This document shows positions 35,652-45,726 of a stretch of DNA of 64,000 nt, in pieces. The stretch comes from Halobacteriovorax sp. GTDB lineage: Bacteria > Bdellovibrionota > Bacteriovoracia > Bacteriovoracales > Bacteriovoracaceae. The notes beneath the pieces are model-generated. The model did no database searches, was not told where the DNA came from, and saw only the letters and a list, made by a program, of their open reading frames with translations. Positions within the stretch are counted from its first letter, which is position 1. Each line of letters starts with the position of its first letter. A program made the position numbers and the translations under genes. Location of the stretch: NCBI GenBank assembly GCA_002720865.1, contig PBIO01000030.1:62001-126000 (forward strand), in the 5' to 3' direction.

Positions 35652-36417
35652 GCTTTTTACAATATTTCTTTACGGCTTTTTCTAATCTTCTTAGCTCAGC
35701 TTTTTTTCCTGTGATATTCACAAGTCCGCCATAGCTATTGATTCTTTCTTGTCCGTACCTATATCTAATCTTACTTGTAGATGTATAATTGCTATCTAAA
35801 ACTTCCATAATATAACCATCAGAGGTTTTTTCTACATTAAGAACTAACCAAGCATGAGAAGTGATCCCTCTAATCTGAAGCATTTGATAAGCAAGCTTTC
35901 CTTCCTTTTCAACATACTCATAAAGATCATCCATTCTTTCTTTAAGCTTTTCAGCAGAAGTTGAAGAAGAACCCCAAAGACCCACGGTCCATTGCTGCCT
36001 CATAAAACCGTCTCCAATTTGCCACTTCTCTAAGCGGTCTTGAATCTCAGCTCTAAACTCTCTTGAAAAGTCGTAAAGATTACTAAAACCTGGGACCTCA
36101 GTAACATTCCCTAGCCTGATCTTTTTAATGATTTTTGCAGCTTCAGCGTTTGTGGGCTTTGGAAGATCTGGACGGTAGATAGCTAAATATGCGAATTTAC
36201 GTGTAAGACGACTATGCCACCAGCAAACTCCACCGTTCACAAGTCCACCACGGTTGGTAAAGCTGATTTGGTTTTTTCTATTCGCAACCAAGTCTTTCGT
36301 ATATCTGACTGCCTTTCTGTCTGAGCAGAAGTTCTCCGCAGAAGTAGAAGCAGTTGCTCCAAGAGCGTAATTACTTACAATTAGGCCAGCGGCCAATGCT
36401 AGGGCTTTTAGTTTCAT
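35644..36417 (-). CDS. Secreted protein with papain-like Cys-His-Asp arrangement (candidate cysteine peptidase)
   Basis: The product has 257 residues with a signal peptide to about residue 20 (MKLKALALAAGLIVSNYALG), starting at the ATG with GGAG upstream (an in-frame upstream ATG-free extension to 36450 is unsupported). Three blocks fall in the order of a papain-fold triad: LVNGGVCWWHSRLTRKF with Cys65, RGITSHAWLVLNVE with His188, and MEVLDSNYTS with Asp208/Asn210. The spacing and the small residue before Cys fit, but I know no family with these exact motifs. It would act in the periplasm or outside the cell. Function otherwise unknown. Confidence 0.7.
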   Translation of the reverse strand: MKLKALALAAGLIVSNYALGATASTSAENFCSDRKAVRYTKDLVANRKNQISFTNRGGLVNGGVCWWHSRLTRKFAYLAIYRPDLPKPTNAEAAKIIKKIRLGNVTEVPGFSNLYDFSREFRAEIQDRLEKWQIGDGFMRQQWTVGLWGSSSTSAEKLKERMDDLYEYVEKEGKLAYQMLQIRGITSHAWLVLNVEKTSDGYIMEVLDSNYTSTSKIRYRYGQERINSYGGLVNITGKKAELRRLEKAVKKYCKKLN

Positions 36418-36554
36418 ATTTCTCTCCATTTGTTTCTCTAAACAGTTCATATATTTTTAACGCATAGCGCATCAATATAATTATGCGTGGCGTAAAATTA
36501 TTACAAAATACCTTCTGTATTGCGCAACAGCAGTCTATTTGATACTTAGGGCGG

Positions 36555-37244
36555 ATGCTAGATCACAGTTATAATGAAGGTTTTGAGTACACCCACAAAA
36601 ATCCATACCACGAGCGCTTGGCCAATTTTTCTGACTTCGTCTTAAGAGATGAGGAAGCAGAAACTTTTAAGGGAAAGTGGAACGAAGAAGTATTCAAAAG
36701 AGATGCTCCTCTAATCGCAGAAATCGGATCCGGCTACGGACAGTTCATGCGTCAGTATTGCCAGGATCATCCGAATGTAAATTACGTTGGGATGGATTAC
36801 AGATTCAAAAGAAGTTTTGAGCTAGCTAAAAAATTAAATAATTTAGATCTTCATCATATGCGTTATCTTCGCGCAAAAGGTGAAAGACTTGGGTTTCTTT
36901 TCGGTGAAAGTGAATTAGATGAACTTCTCTATTTTTTTCCTGACCCTTGGCCCAAGACAAGGCATCAGAAAAAGAGACTCTTTCAGGATCACTTTCTTCC
37001 CATCGTCCATAAGGTTTTAAAGCCTGGCGGGAAGATGTTTATTAAAACTGATCATGATGGCTACGCTGACCAAATGCAGGAAGTGATTGGAAACTCTGAA
37101 CTCTTTGACTTAGAGCTGTGTTCCAGAGATCTGCGTAAGGAATTTAAAGATCATTTCTTATGCCAATACACGACAAAATTTGAGAAGATTTTCATTAAGC
37201 AGAACCAGCCCATTAAAGCTTTCGTGCTTAAAGCAAAAAAATAG
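36555..37244 (+). CDS. trmB: tRNA (guanine-N(7)-)-methyltransferase
   Basis: Class I SAM enzyme of 229 residues that makes m7G46 in tRNA. The SAM-binding block is IAEIGSGYGQFM near residue 53; the family signature FFPDPWPKTRHQKKRLFQ near 127 and KMFIKTDHDGY near 160 fix the family. An N-terminal stretch of about 50 residues is longer than in minimal members. It leads directly into dnaG (8 bases), and so heads the trmB-dnaG-rpoD operon. Confidence 0.94.
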   Translation: MLDHSYNEGFEYTHKNPYHERLANFSDFVLRDEEAETFKGKWNEEVFKRDAPLIAEIGSGYGQFMRQYCQDHPNVNYVGMDYRFKRSFELAKKLNNLDLHHMRYLRAKGERLGFLFGESELDELLYFFPDPWPKTRHQKKRLFQDHFLPIVHKVLKPGGKMFIKTDHDGYADQMQEVIGNSELFDLELCSRDLRKEFKDHFLCQYTTKFEKIFIKQNQPIKAFVLKAKK

Positions 37245-37252
37245 GATAGCCC

Positions 37253-39154
37253 TTGTCTTCAATTGACGAACTTAAACTACGGATCAAAGAGACTCCCATA
37301 TCAGAAATTATTGGGCGCTACCTCTCTTTGACTAGGCAAGGAACAACCGTAAAAGCTGTTTGCCCATTTCACGATGACAGCAACCCATCTATGCATGTAA
37401 ATGATCAGCGAGGCATGTTTAAATGCTTTGTTGATAATACCGGCGGCGATGCCATAAACTTCGTGAAGCTTTATAGAAAACTCGACTTTATGGATGCCTT
37501 AAGAGACATCTGCAAAGAGATGGGATGGAACTTTGATGACTACCACCAAGAGGGAAAAAAAGATCCTCGAGTCGATATGGCCAAAAAAATTCTTTCGAGG
37601 GCCGTACTTATTTATAAGAAATACGCTAACTCTGAAAACGGTCAAGCCTTTCAAGAGTTTCTAGAAAAAAGAAAACTCACGGAAGATATTGCAAACACTT
37701 ATCAACTTGGATTTGCTCCGAAAACTGGGGTTATTGTCGACTACCTTCATCGCAATATCCCTAACGAAAAAGATAAAGCCTTTGCCTTAAAAATTGCTGA
37801 GGAAATAGGAATAATAAAGCCGAGTACCTATGACAGACAGGATGGTAAAGCTCATTACGATACTTTCAGGGAAAGAATTATTTTTCCCATCTGGGATCAA
37901 TTTGGTCATTGTATTGGCTTTACTTCAAGGTCTATTAGGGACGATCAAAAGCCTAAATATCTAAATTCAATCGACTCAGTCGTATTTAATAAAAGCAATC
38001 TTCTCTATGGTCTTCATCTAGCAAAACCTGCCATTCGAGAACAAGATGCTGTTATTTTATGTGAAGGAAATATGGATCAGATCGCTATGTTTCAAAACGG
38101 TTTTGAAAACACAGTGGCCATTCAAGGTATTGCTCTAGGAGAGCAATCTATGAAAAGGCTACTCTCCATCACAAAGAATATCTATTTTTGTTTTGATAAC
38201 GACGATGCTGGTTTTGATTGCAGTGGACGAACCAATAAAATGTTTATGGAGCAAGGGATTGTTCCAAAGTTTATCGACCTAGGTGAGCAAAAAGATCCGG
38301 ATGATTTTTTAAAAGCCGAAGGAAAAATCGCTTTCAAAGAAAGAATCGCTAATGCTAAACCCTTTATCGATATTGAATTAGAGCGTGCCATCCCAAAAGA
38401 AATTCCAGAACTTTCAGATAGAAAACTTGAAATTTTAAAAGAGGGATTTGAAATTGTTTCTCCTCTAAAAAAATCACTTCAGGCAACAGAGAGAATCATA
38501 AAAATGGCCAGGGCCCTAGGTCTTCACTCAGATGCAGGTCAGATTGTTGAAAACTATGAGACCTTTTTGTCAGAGATAAAAACGCCAAAAACCCACTTTG
38601 CTCCTAAGCAAGAGACTGCGCCTCTCGAGGAGATGATGCACTTCGAAGAGCCCATTATGGACACTCCGCAACAGGAAAAAGAGGTCGCTCCCCCTCTTAC
38701 GCGGGCGGAAAAGACCCTACTGCAAGAACTGGTCCAGCATCCAGAGTGTTTAATACGCCCAGAGTGTAGTGAATTACTTGATTTTATAGAGTCTAGTGAG
38801 GTAAAAACATATGTTTTAGAGCTTTCAAAACTAGTGCTCGAAGTATGTGATTCGGAATACCCAAGTGTGGTGAATAATTACTTAGCTAGTAAAGAATACT
38901 CTTCTGATTTGGTTAAAGTTGTAGGTAGTGCCCTATACCGGTATCAACCTTCCGTTCTAAACGAGAAAGTTGCTGGGCAATTGCTAATTGATCTCAAACG
39001 AAAGTTAAGAGAGGACCAACTTAAATCAAAACGGGACAATATTTTAAAGCAACAGAAAGAAGCGAATAGTAACGAGGAATCGTTAAACCTTCTCAAAGAG
39101 CTTTCAAATGTGGACAAAGAAATAAACGAACTACGTAGTACTACAGTTCGATAA
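37253..39154 (+). CDS. dnaG: DNA primase
   Basis: RNA primer synthase for replication, 633 residues. The N-terminal zinc-binding domain at 30-75 holds [13 protein letters not shown] and [15 protein letters not shown]: ligands Cys37, His40 and Cys58 are present, but the fourth position, Cys in CFGCG of most DnaG, is Asp61. The TOPRIM core follows: [12 protein letters not shown] near 267, [13 protein letters not shown] near 310 and [13 protein letters not shown] near 343. A helicase-binding C-terminal domain fills about 480-630. The start is TTG. It lies eight bases after trmB and 17 before rpoD, the classic macromolecular-synthesis order. Confidence 0.95.
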   Translation: MSSIDELKLRIKETPISEIIGRYLSLTRQGTTVKAVCPFHDDSNPSMHVNDQRGMFKCFVDNTGGDAINFVKLYRKLDFMDALRDICKEMGWNFDDYHQEGKKDPRVDMAKKILSRAVLIYKKYANSENGQAFQEFLEKRKLTEDIANTYQLGFAPKTGVIVDYLHRNIPNEKDKAFALKIAEEIGIIKPSTYDRQDGKAHYDTFRERIIFPIWDQFGHCIGFTSRSIRDDQKPKYLNSIDSVVFNKSNLLYGLHLAKPAIREQDAVILCEGNMDQIAMFQNGFENTVAIQGIALGEQSMKRLLSITKNIYFCFDNDDAGFDCSGRTNKMFMEQGIVPKFIDLGEQKDPDDFLKAEGKIAFKERIANAKPFIDIELERAIPKEIPELSDRKLEILKEGFEIVSPLKKSLQATERIIKMARALGLHSDAGQIVENYETFLSEIKTPKTHFAPKQETAPLEEMMHFEEPIMDTPQQEKEVAPPLTRAEKTLLQELVQHPECLIRPECSELLDFIESSEVKTYVLELSKLVLEVCDSEYPSVVNNYLASKEYSSDLVKVVGSALYRYQPSVLNEKVAGQLLIDLKRKLREDQLKSKRDNILKQQKEANSNEESLNLLKELSNVDKEINELRSTTVR

Positions 39155-39171
39155 ACATTTTAGGAGAGCTG

Positions 39172-40920
39172 ATGTCTGAAGCCGTCGCCTTTATTAATTC
39201 AAAAGATTTTTCAAAACTTCTTATCAAGGGAAAAGACCAAACCTTCTTAACCCCTGAAGAGATACATGATGCCATTCCTGCAAGCATTGTTCTTGCTATG
39301 GATATTGATGCCATCATGGAAAAAATTATCAACGCAAAAGTTGAGATTCAAAATCCTATTTCAGAAGAAGATGAAGAAGGGATTAGACTCGATGGTACGG
39401 AGATAATCGAAGAGGCTCTTTCAAAAGATGAGAAAGCTGAACTTCGCTCCGCCTCTACTGACCCTGTAAAGCTTTACTTAAAGAGAATGGGTTCAGTTGC
39501 ACTTCTTACTAGAGAAGGCGAAGTTGTCATTGCTAAAGAGATTGAGGAAGGCGAAAGAGAAATTATTCTTTCTTCCATTAAGTCTACCCACGCACTAAAA
39601 GAAATCATTCAGCTAAAAGACAGAATCAACTCTGCAGAAACTCCCGAAGAGTTTGTAAAAGAATTAGTTCGTGGTCTTGATGATGATTCATCAAAAGCAG
39701 AGATTAAAAAGTTCACGGCCCGTATTATTGGAGTGGTTGATGAGCTAAAAGTTCTTCTCGATGCTACGATCCAGGAAGATGGAACCCTTAAGAAATTCTC
39801 AAAAGATCAGGCTAAGAAAATGGACGAGCTTGCTCTAGCTTTGGCTGATTTAACTTTTAACAGAAAAATTATTAATAGCTTTGTTGAGCCAGTAAAAAAA
39901 TACTATCTACAATTCAGAGAGCTTTTTGATCAGCAAGATAGAATTTATAAATTCTTAGAAGTAGAAACTGATGAAGCCTACCGCGTTCTTTATGAAAAGA
40001 TTATGGACGACGACGCTTTCAAAAGAAAGTTCGCAAAAGAACTTTTCACAACAGATGCTAAGATTGAGCAACTTGTTCGTAACCAAGAAGATATCCTAAG
40101 AAAACTTAGAAGATTAAGTCTTGATGCTGGAATGAGCTTTGAAGATATTCAAAGAGTTTATAATATTATTCTAGACGGTGAAGAAAAAGCCGACCGTGCA
40201 AAGGCTCAGTTAGTTGAAGCAAACCTAAGACTAGTTGTTTCAATCGCCAAAAAATATACAAATCGTGGACTGCAGTTCCTTGACCTAATTCAGGAAGGAA
40301 ATATCGGTCTTATGAAAGCTGTTGATAAATTTGAGTATAGACGTGGATATAAGTTTTCAACTTATGCTACTTGGTGGATTCGTCAGGCTATTACTCGTGC
40401 CATTGCCGACCAGGCCAGAACAATCCGTATCCCTGTTCATATGATCGAAACTATTAACAAGATGGTTAGAACTAGTCGTCAGCTAGTTCAGGAGCTAGGA
40501 AGAGAGCCAACACCAGAAGAGATTGCTGAGAGAATGGAGCTTCCAGTTGATAAAGTGAAGAAGGTTCAGAAAATCTCTAAAGAGCCTATCTCTCTTGAAA
40601 CACCTATTGGTGAAGAAGAAGATTCATCTCTTGGTGACTTTATTGAAGATAAGAAAATCATCTCTCCAGCTGACGCTGTTATGAGTATTACTCTTTCTGA
40701 ACAAACTCGATCAGTTCTATCAACTTTAACTCCGAGAGAGGAAAAGGTTCTTAGAATGCGTTTTGGTATTGGTGAGAAGTCTGATCACACTCTTGAAGAA
40801 GTGGGTCAGGATTTCTTTGTAACGAGAGAGCGTATTCGTCAGATTGAAGCAAAGGCCCTTAGAAAGCTTAGGCATCCATCTAGAGCAAAAATGCTTAAGG
40901 CTTACGTGGATAATAACTAA
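39172..40920 (+). CDS. rpoD: RNA polymerase primary sigma factor (sigma-70)
   Basis: Housekeeping sigma of 582 residues. Region 1.2 begins with [21 protein letters not shown] near 97; region 2 is complete ([63 protein letters not shown]), region 3 has [10 protein letters not shown], and region 4 ends with the -35 [33 protein letters not shown]. The region 1.1-like N-terminus and the non-conserved insert between 1.2 and 2 are present. AGGAG precedes the ATG, and a terminator follows. Its consensus fits the TTGACA/TATAAT-type promoters read in this window. Confidence 0.97.
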   Translation: MSEAVAFINSKDFSKLLIKGKDQTFLTPEEIHDAIPASIVLAMDIDAIMEKIINAKVEIQNPISEEDEEGIRLDGTEIIEEALSKDEKAELRSASTDPVKLYLKRMGSVALLTREGEVVIAKEIEEGEREIILSSIKSTHALKEIIQLKDRINSAETPEEFVKELVRGLDDDSSKAEIKKFTARIIGVVDELKVLLDATIQEDGTLKKFSKDQAKKMDELALALADLTFNRKIINSFVEPVKKYYLQFRELFDQQDRIYKFLEVETDEAYRVLYEKIMDDDAFKRKFAKELFTTDAKIEQLVRNQEDILRKLRRLSLDAGMSFEDIQRVYNIILDGEEKADRAKAQLVEANLRLVVSIAKKYTNRGLQFLDLIQEGNIGLMKAVDKFEYRRGYKFSTYATWWIRQAITRAIADQARTIRIPVHMIETINKMVRTSRQLVQELGREPTPEEIAERMELPVDKVKKVQKISKEPISLETPIGEEEDSSLGDFIEDKKIISPADAVMSITLSEQTRSVLSTLTPREEKVLRMRFGIGEKSDHTLEEVGQDFFVTRERIRQIEAKALRKLRHPSRAKMLKAYVDNN

Positions 40921-40950
40921 ACTAACCCCATTAAATAAATTTAATCTCAA

Positions 40951-40979
40951 AGGGCCCAGTTAATCTGGGCCTTTTATTT
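40951..40979 (+). terminator. Intrinsic terminator after rpoD
   Basis: GGCCCAG-TTAAT-CTGGGCC (40953-40971) is followed by TTTTATTT. It closes the trmB-dnaG-rpoD operon. Confidence 0.9.
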
Positions 40980-41037
40980 GTGAGAAGCGTTACGAAAAAG
41001 AAAAGAATTCGCACTAATAAGTAGAGGGTTTTTCGTC

Positions 41038-41043
41038 TATAAT
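41038..41043 (+). promoter_or_regulatory. Likely -10 element of the SNF2 gene
   Basis: A perfect TATAAT lies 33 bases before the ATG, downstream of the rpoD terminator. No good -35 hexamer is seen at 16-18 bases, so the promoter is probably weak or activated. Confidence 0.4.
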
Positions 41044-41075
41044 GGCAGGATTAACTACTTTTTAAAAAAGGCCCC

Positions 41076-44000
41076 ATGAGCAGCTGGAAATTACCAGATC
41101 AAATTAAAACGTCAGCGGAGGAATATTTTAATCCTCTGATTATGACCGAAGCAATGAAGTTAGTTCAGCTCAGTCGCGTTTCCATATCATTTACTAAAGG
41201 GAGTCCTGAAACTTACTATATCGTTTCCGGGATTGTTAGAGATGATAGAAGCCACGAGAGTAAGCTCGTCTTTAAGAACCGCTTAAAAGGAACTCCTGAA
41301 GGTCCCCTTTCCTCAAACTGCGATTGTCATAATTGGACAGAAGAGAATCATTGCCCTCATGTATGCTGCTTATTTTTAAATTATCATCTTCAAGTCCTTC
41401 ACGAATCTAATCCAGAAGCATTGGACGGAACAACTGCAACTAGTATAAAGGCCACTTCAAGTATTGGGGTTTGTGCTGAGGAATACGGAGTTATTATTGG
41501 TGGACCACATCAGCTAATTGGCTCGCCTCCCAATCCAACCTATTCTTCAATGCAATATACTTTAGCCAATAATAAGGTCATAAACTTTCCCATTCCAAAT
41601 AAGTTCTCGGGAAAGCTTTTTATAAAAATAGACTCAGCAGAAAGATTTAATCCGGAAACTGGTACAGTAGAAACCATGCCTATGTTTAGGTTCAAATACG
41701 AACCTGAAGAAGGCAAGATGCATACTGAAATTTCTCTTTTTGAGAATTTGTATTTATTTGATTGGTCTAATGGAGAAGCTTATCATCTTCCCTCTGAATT
41801 AAGAGACCTTGTTCAAAAAATTAGAATCTATCAAAAGAGTTTAACAGTTAACGATCTTATTAAACTCGTATCCAATGAAAAGCTTCTCGAGCTATGTGAT
41901 ATTGTAATTGATAATATTCCCCTGCAGGAAATTCAAGAAGTTGAAATCCAATCTCGTGTAACTTTAAAGAGAACTGAAAAGAAAGGGCAAATTGAAGTTA
42001 AGTTTGAATTTTTTGATCCCGAGGAAAATCTAGTTCAACCTCCAGACTTTTTAAGTGCTTTTACTTTTGAGGGCGGGCTTCTCTCTAGCTTCAAACGAAA
42101 GAAAGATTCCTATGAGTTTATCAAAGCTCTTTCAGAATCTATTGAAGTTCAAGATGAAAACTACAAAAAACTTCTAACCAGTAGCAACCAGAAAACCAAG
42201 TGGCTGAGCATTTTAGGCTTTACTCTAGATCAAGAAAAAACAAAGTTTTATGACCATAGAACGAGGAAGATCACTCTCTATGATAATAAGTTTTTAGTTA
42301 GCCTTATCAAATTGAGTTATGACAGTTTTGGAGAGCTCTTTTTTAGGTATTCCACTTTTAGTTCAGAAGATAGAGAGATTAATTTTTTAATTTCTAATGC
42401 GACTCTTTTTAATGGGCTATCGGACTTTTATTATAAAGTTGGACTTTTTGGCGTACAGATTTTTTACGATAAAAAAGAAATCGGTAACTGGAAATCAAGA
42501 ATTCGTTTTGAAAGGCGTGCCACAACGACGAAATGGTTCGATCTTCAATTAAATGTTACCCAAGAAGACCTCGAAATAATAAAACAAGCTGATTTAGACA
42601 CTGGCCTAGCTTTAACTAAGGATGGCCTCGTTCTTCTTTCTAAAGAGCAAAAAGATTTATTAAAGTTCATGAAGAAATACACCCTTCACGAAGGCCAGCT
42701 AGAAGCGGGGGTTCCAGAAGAAGGAGCTCCACTTGGTGAAGAAGAAGTTAATAAGTTCATTCTCCCTTTTAACAGAGCTCGTATATTTGAATTATTCGAG
42801 TTAAAGAAATTAGGGGTTGAAGGCGCACTTACAACTGAAGAAGAAGCCCTTTGTGAAAAGCTTGCAACGCTGGAGGAAATTCCTAGTTACGATGTTCCAG
42901 CTCAACTTGACGAGATAATTAGACCTTATCAGAGAACCGGATATAACTGGCTACGTTTTCTCCATGAAAGTAAGCTCGGTGCCTGTCTTGCTGATGACAT
43001 GGGACTTGGTAAAACACTACAAACAATTGCTTTTATCAATTCAGTCTATGATCAAATCGACCGCGTTTTAGTTGTTTGCCCGGTTACCATTCTTCTAAAC
43101 TGGGAAAAAGAAATTCAAAAATTCTCAGACATGGAAGTTTATATTTACCATGGTGGGGGACGAGAGTTCCCTAAAGATACCAAAATTGTTCTCACTAGCT
43201 ATGGGGTGATGAAAAGAGAGGCTGAAACGACCCTAGGAGACCTAGAATTTGATGTTCTAATTCTAGACGAAGTTCAGCACCTTAAAAACATTCGTTCCAT
43301 GGGGGCCTTTGCCGCTAGAAAAATTAAGGCTGACTTTAGAATTTGCTTAACAGGTACCCCAGTTGAAAATGATTTAGCTGAATTTTTTAATATTATAGAT
43401 CTTTGTGTTCCTGGGATTTGGGGTGATCTCCAATTTATCAGAACAACTTCGACAAGTAAGTCTCGGCTACTGGCCAGAAAAACCGCAAGTCCGTTTATCT
43501 TAAGAAGAACAAAAGGGCAGGTTTTAACTGAATTACCTCCCAAGATTGAAGTTGACGAGTACTTAACTTTGAGTGATGAAGAAAAGAACACCTATGAGGC
43601 TACACTTGTTAATATTAGACATAGAATTCAGACCTCCCCTTCTAAAAAGAAGTATGGTGAAATTCTAAGAGGCCTTCTTCAACTGAGACAGTCTTGTCTT
43701 TGGCAACAAAAAGGCACCACCTACGCCCATATCAATTCTACGAAAATTAGTTTTTTAATCGATACTTTAGAGCAGATTTTAGAAGAAGGTCATCAAGCAA
43801 TTGTGTTTTCACAGTTTACGACCTACCTAGATATTATCCAGCATCATGTTTCCGAAAGACATTGGAAGCATGCGAGGATTGATGGCTCTCAAAGTGCCAA
43901 GAAAAGACAATCCCAAGTAGACCTTTTTCAAGAAGGAAAATGCCCCATCTTTTTAATTAGCTTAAAAGCTGGTGGTGTTGGTCTAAACCTAACAGCAGCT

Positions 44001-44252
44001 AGCTTTGTTTTTGTTATGGATCCGTGGTGGAATCCGGCCGTTGAAGCTCAAGCAATCGACAGGGCTCATAGAATTGGTCAAAAGAATACTCTTACTGTTT
44101 ATAGACCAATTATTAAGGGGTCGGTTGAGGAAAAGGTTCTTGAGCTTCAGAAACTAAAGAAAGAATTATTTTACGATCTTCTGCCTGAAGATGATGACCA
44201 ACAATTCTCTGGAAAACTCACGATGAAGGATTTTGAGCACTTATTAACTTAA
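41076..44252 (+). CDS. SNF2-family helicase-like ATPase with SWIM zinc finger
   Basis: Large protein of 1058 residues. An N-terminal SWIM finger at 82-95 shows CxC...CxH (NCDCHNWTEENHCPHVC). The SNF2 motor occupies about 610-1040: motif I LADDMGLGKTLQT near 636, motif II as LDEVQHLKN, motif III LTGTPVEND, then the helicase-C half with IVFSQFTTYLD, LISLKAGGVGLNL and DPWWNPAVEAQAIDRAHRIGQ. These ATPases move along DNA and displace bound proteins; bacterial partners are mostly unknown. RapA-like roles are possible. Its stop shares TTAA with that of the convergent glycosyltransferase. Confidence 0.92.
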   Translation: MSSWKLPDQIKTSAEEYFNPLIMTEAMKLVQLSRVSISFTKGSPETYYIVSGIVRDDRSHESKLVFKNRLKGTPEGPLSSNCDCHNWTEENHCPHVCCLFLNYHLQVLHESNPEALDGTTATSIKATSSIGVCAEEYGVIIGGPHQLIGSPPNPTYSSMQYTLANNKVINFPIPNKFSGKLFIKIDSAERFNPETGTVETMPMFRFKYEPEEGKMHTEISLFENLYLFDWSNGEAYHLPSELRDLVQKIRIYQKSLTVNDLIKLVSNEKLLELCDIVIDNIPLQEIQEVEIQSRVTLKRTEKKGQIEVKFEFFDPEENLVQPPDFLSAFTFEGGLLSSFKRKKDSYEFIKALSESIEVQDENYKKLLTSSNQKTKWLSILGFTLDQEKTKFYDHRTRKITLYDNKFLVSLIKLSYDSFGELFFRYSTFSSEDREINFLISNATLFNGLSDFYYKVGLFGVQIFYDKKEIGNWKSRIRFERRATTTKWFDLQLNVTQEDLEIIKQADLDTGLALTKDGLVLLSKEQKDLLKFMKKYTLHEGQLEAGVPEEGAPLGEEEVNKFILPFNRARIFELFELKKLGVEGALTTEEEALCEKLATLEEIPSYDVPAQLDEIIRPYQRTGYNWLRFLHESKLGACLADDMGLGKTLQTIAFINSVYDQIDRVLVVCPVTILLNWEKEIQKFSDMEVYIYHGGGREFPKDTKIVLTSYGVMKREAETTLGDLEFDVLILDEVQHLKNIRSMGAFAARKIKADFRICLTGTPVENDLAEFFNIIDLCVPGIWGDLQFIRTTSTSKSRLLARKTASPFILRRTKGQVLTELPPKIEVDEYLTLSDEEKNTYEATLVNIRHRIQTSPSKKKYGEILRGLLQLRQSCLWQQKGTTYAHINSTKISFLIDTLEQILEEGHQAIVFSQFTTYLDIIQHHVSERHWKHARIDGSQSAKKRQSQVDLFQEGKCPIFLISLKAGGVGLNLTAASFVFVMDPWWNPAVEAQAIDRAHRIGQKNTLTVYRPIIKGSVEEKVLELQKLKKELFYDLLPEDDDQQFSGKLTMKDFEHLLT

Positions 44253-45682
44253 GGTGTTTTACAATCCCATAAGCTCCAAACTCTGGAGCGTTTTATCCAA
44301 TTACCTATATTAAAATTTAGAGCAAATTTAGGATAACTTAAATATTCTAGACGGCAGTTTTTATTATTTGATAACTCAAAATATTTTTGTCCTGACCTAA
44401 AAAAGTATTTTCCATTATAGACTTTAGGATCTTCTTTAAAAATCTTAATATTTAAGCCCTTCGGATGATAAAAATTCATCTTCAATCCAACCATTTGGTA
44501 AGGATTCTCGTTATGGGCGTAGAAGCTCTTAACTTTCTCTTTAGAAATATATTTAAAAAAACGAATCGAAGAATTTGCTGACTTTAATCCTACCGGGACC
44601 AGAATAATAAGATTTAAATAAACAAAAATTTTTACTATTTTTGAATCTAGCTTTTCATATTCATCTAATATCTTTACCAACACAAAAGGCGCAAGCAAAA
44701 CAACAAAGAAGATAAAGCGAAGTTCTTTGTGTCCAATCAAACAATGAATTAGAAAAAACGGTGCCGTCATCCAAAAAACAGGAGATTTGGGGTTTTTCCA
44801 CCAAAAAAGAAAATAGGCTGCCATAAAAGCGATACTAAGAGGTGGAATACCTTTCATTAAACTAAATTTAAAATATTTCCACCAAGGGTCAATTCCAAAG
44901 CCCGATACTCTATCTTGAAGGATATTTACTTGAAAATAATTCCATGTGGAGAAAGTCCACTCCCCATATCCCCAATAATCAAACAAAACTCCGAGAGTAA
45001 TCGAAAATATTATCGCCAAACTAATTGTTATATACGTCTTCCAAAATTTTGGATGACTAAAAACTAACCAAAACCAAAGAAAAGCAACCACCAAAGAGAG
45101 CTGGGCTTTTACAAGATAAGCCGCCCCAAAAAGAAGACCGCTTATAAATGATTTAATCAAACATTCTCGATTTAATGATTTATACAAATATGAAAAACCA
45201 ATGAGAATTAAGCTTGCTGACAGACTCTCACTACTGGCCCTGGAGTGAATAACTGGAACAAACCAAGAGAACTGCATAAGAATCAAAGCAACTTTTTGTT
45301 TTTTTTCATCTCCATCAAATTCTTTCAAAAGGAAATCTTTTAGGGAAAAGACCGAATATACCCCTATTAAACTTGTGAACAGCCTTAAGATAAAAGCTTG
45401 AAAGAAGGGAGAGGATACACCTAAAAAGTTCAGAGGTGCGATTAAGAGATAATAGATAAAAACTTGGAACCAAGGCCTGATCTGCTCTTTATATTCCCAA
45501 GGTAAATCGGAGGCAGGAGAGCCATTCAGTTTATAATTCAAAAATTCGAGCACCTGAAAATGCTCATCAAACTGGAAAAATCCCTCTGAAAAATAGGCCG
45601 TAATGACATGCACTATAAGGGACCATTTTATAATCCTTTTAATAGGCCAATTATCCAATCTAAATGGACCAAATTCTGTCAT
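44249..45682 (-). CDS. GT22 (ALG9/PIG-B-like) mannosyltransferase family protein
   Basis: Polytopic GT-C protein of 477 residues with about ten helices. The first loop FFQFDEHFQVLEFLNYKLNG then LPWEYKEQIRPWF matches the GT22 pattern with the acidic 'DE' pair and the WEY...R(P/S)W block seen in eukaryotic ALG9, PIG-B and GPI mannosyltransferases, which use dolichyl-phosphate-mannose. A bacterial version would use a polyprenyl-phosphate sugar, as made by the GT2 genes nearby. The C-terminal 110 residues are soluble. AGGGG lies before the ATG. It is divergent from the next gene with only 44 bases between starts. Confidence 0.82.
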   Translation of the reverse strand: MTEFGPFRLDNWPIKRIIKWSLIVHVITAYFSEGFFQFDEHFQVLEFLNYKLNGSPASDLPWEYKEQIRPWFQVFIYYLLIAPLNFLGVSSPFFQAFILRLFTSLIGVYSVFSLKDFLLKEFDGDEKKQKVALILMQFSWFVPVIHSRASSESLSASLILIGFSYLYKSLNRECLIKSFISGLLFGAAYLVKAQLSLVVAFLWFWLVFSHPKFWKTYITISLAIIFSITLGVLFDYWGYGEWTFSTWNYFQVNILQDRVSGFGIDPWWKYFKFSLMKGIPPLSIAFMAAYFLFWWKNPKSPVFWMTAPFFLIHCLIGHKELRFIFFVVLLAPFVLVKILDEYEKLDSKIVKIFVYLNLIILVPVGLKSANSSIRFFKYISKEKVKSFYAHNENPYQMVGLKMNFYHPKGLNIKIFKEDPKVYNGKYFFRSGQKYFELSNNKNCRLEYLSYPKFALNFNIGNWIKRSRVWSLWDCKTP

Positions 45683-45726
45683 GTTTCCCCTTTTGTAGCT
45701 CTATTTTATCCCATAGAATAGAAGAA

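Noticed and set aside
45664-45726. Longer start for the GT87-like gene
   Set aside because: It would run over the start of the divergent GT22 gene and adds a Cys-rich segment unlike the family; the ATG at 45727 leads straight into the first helix.
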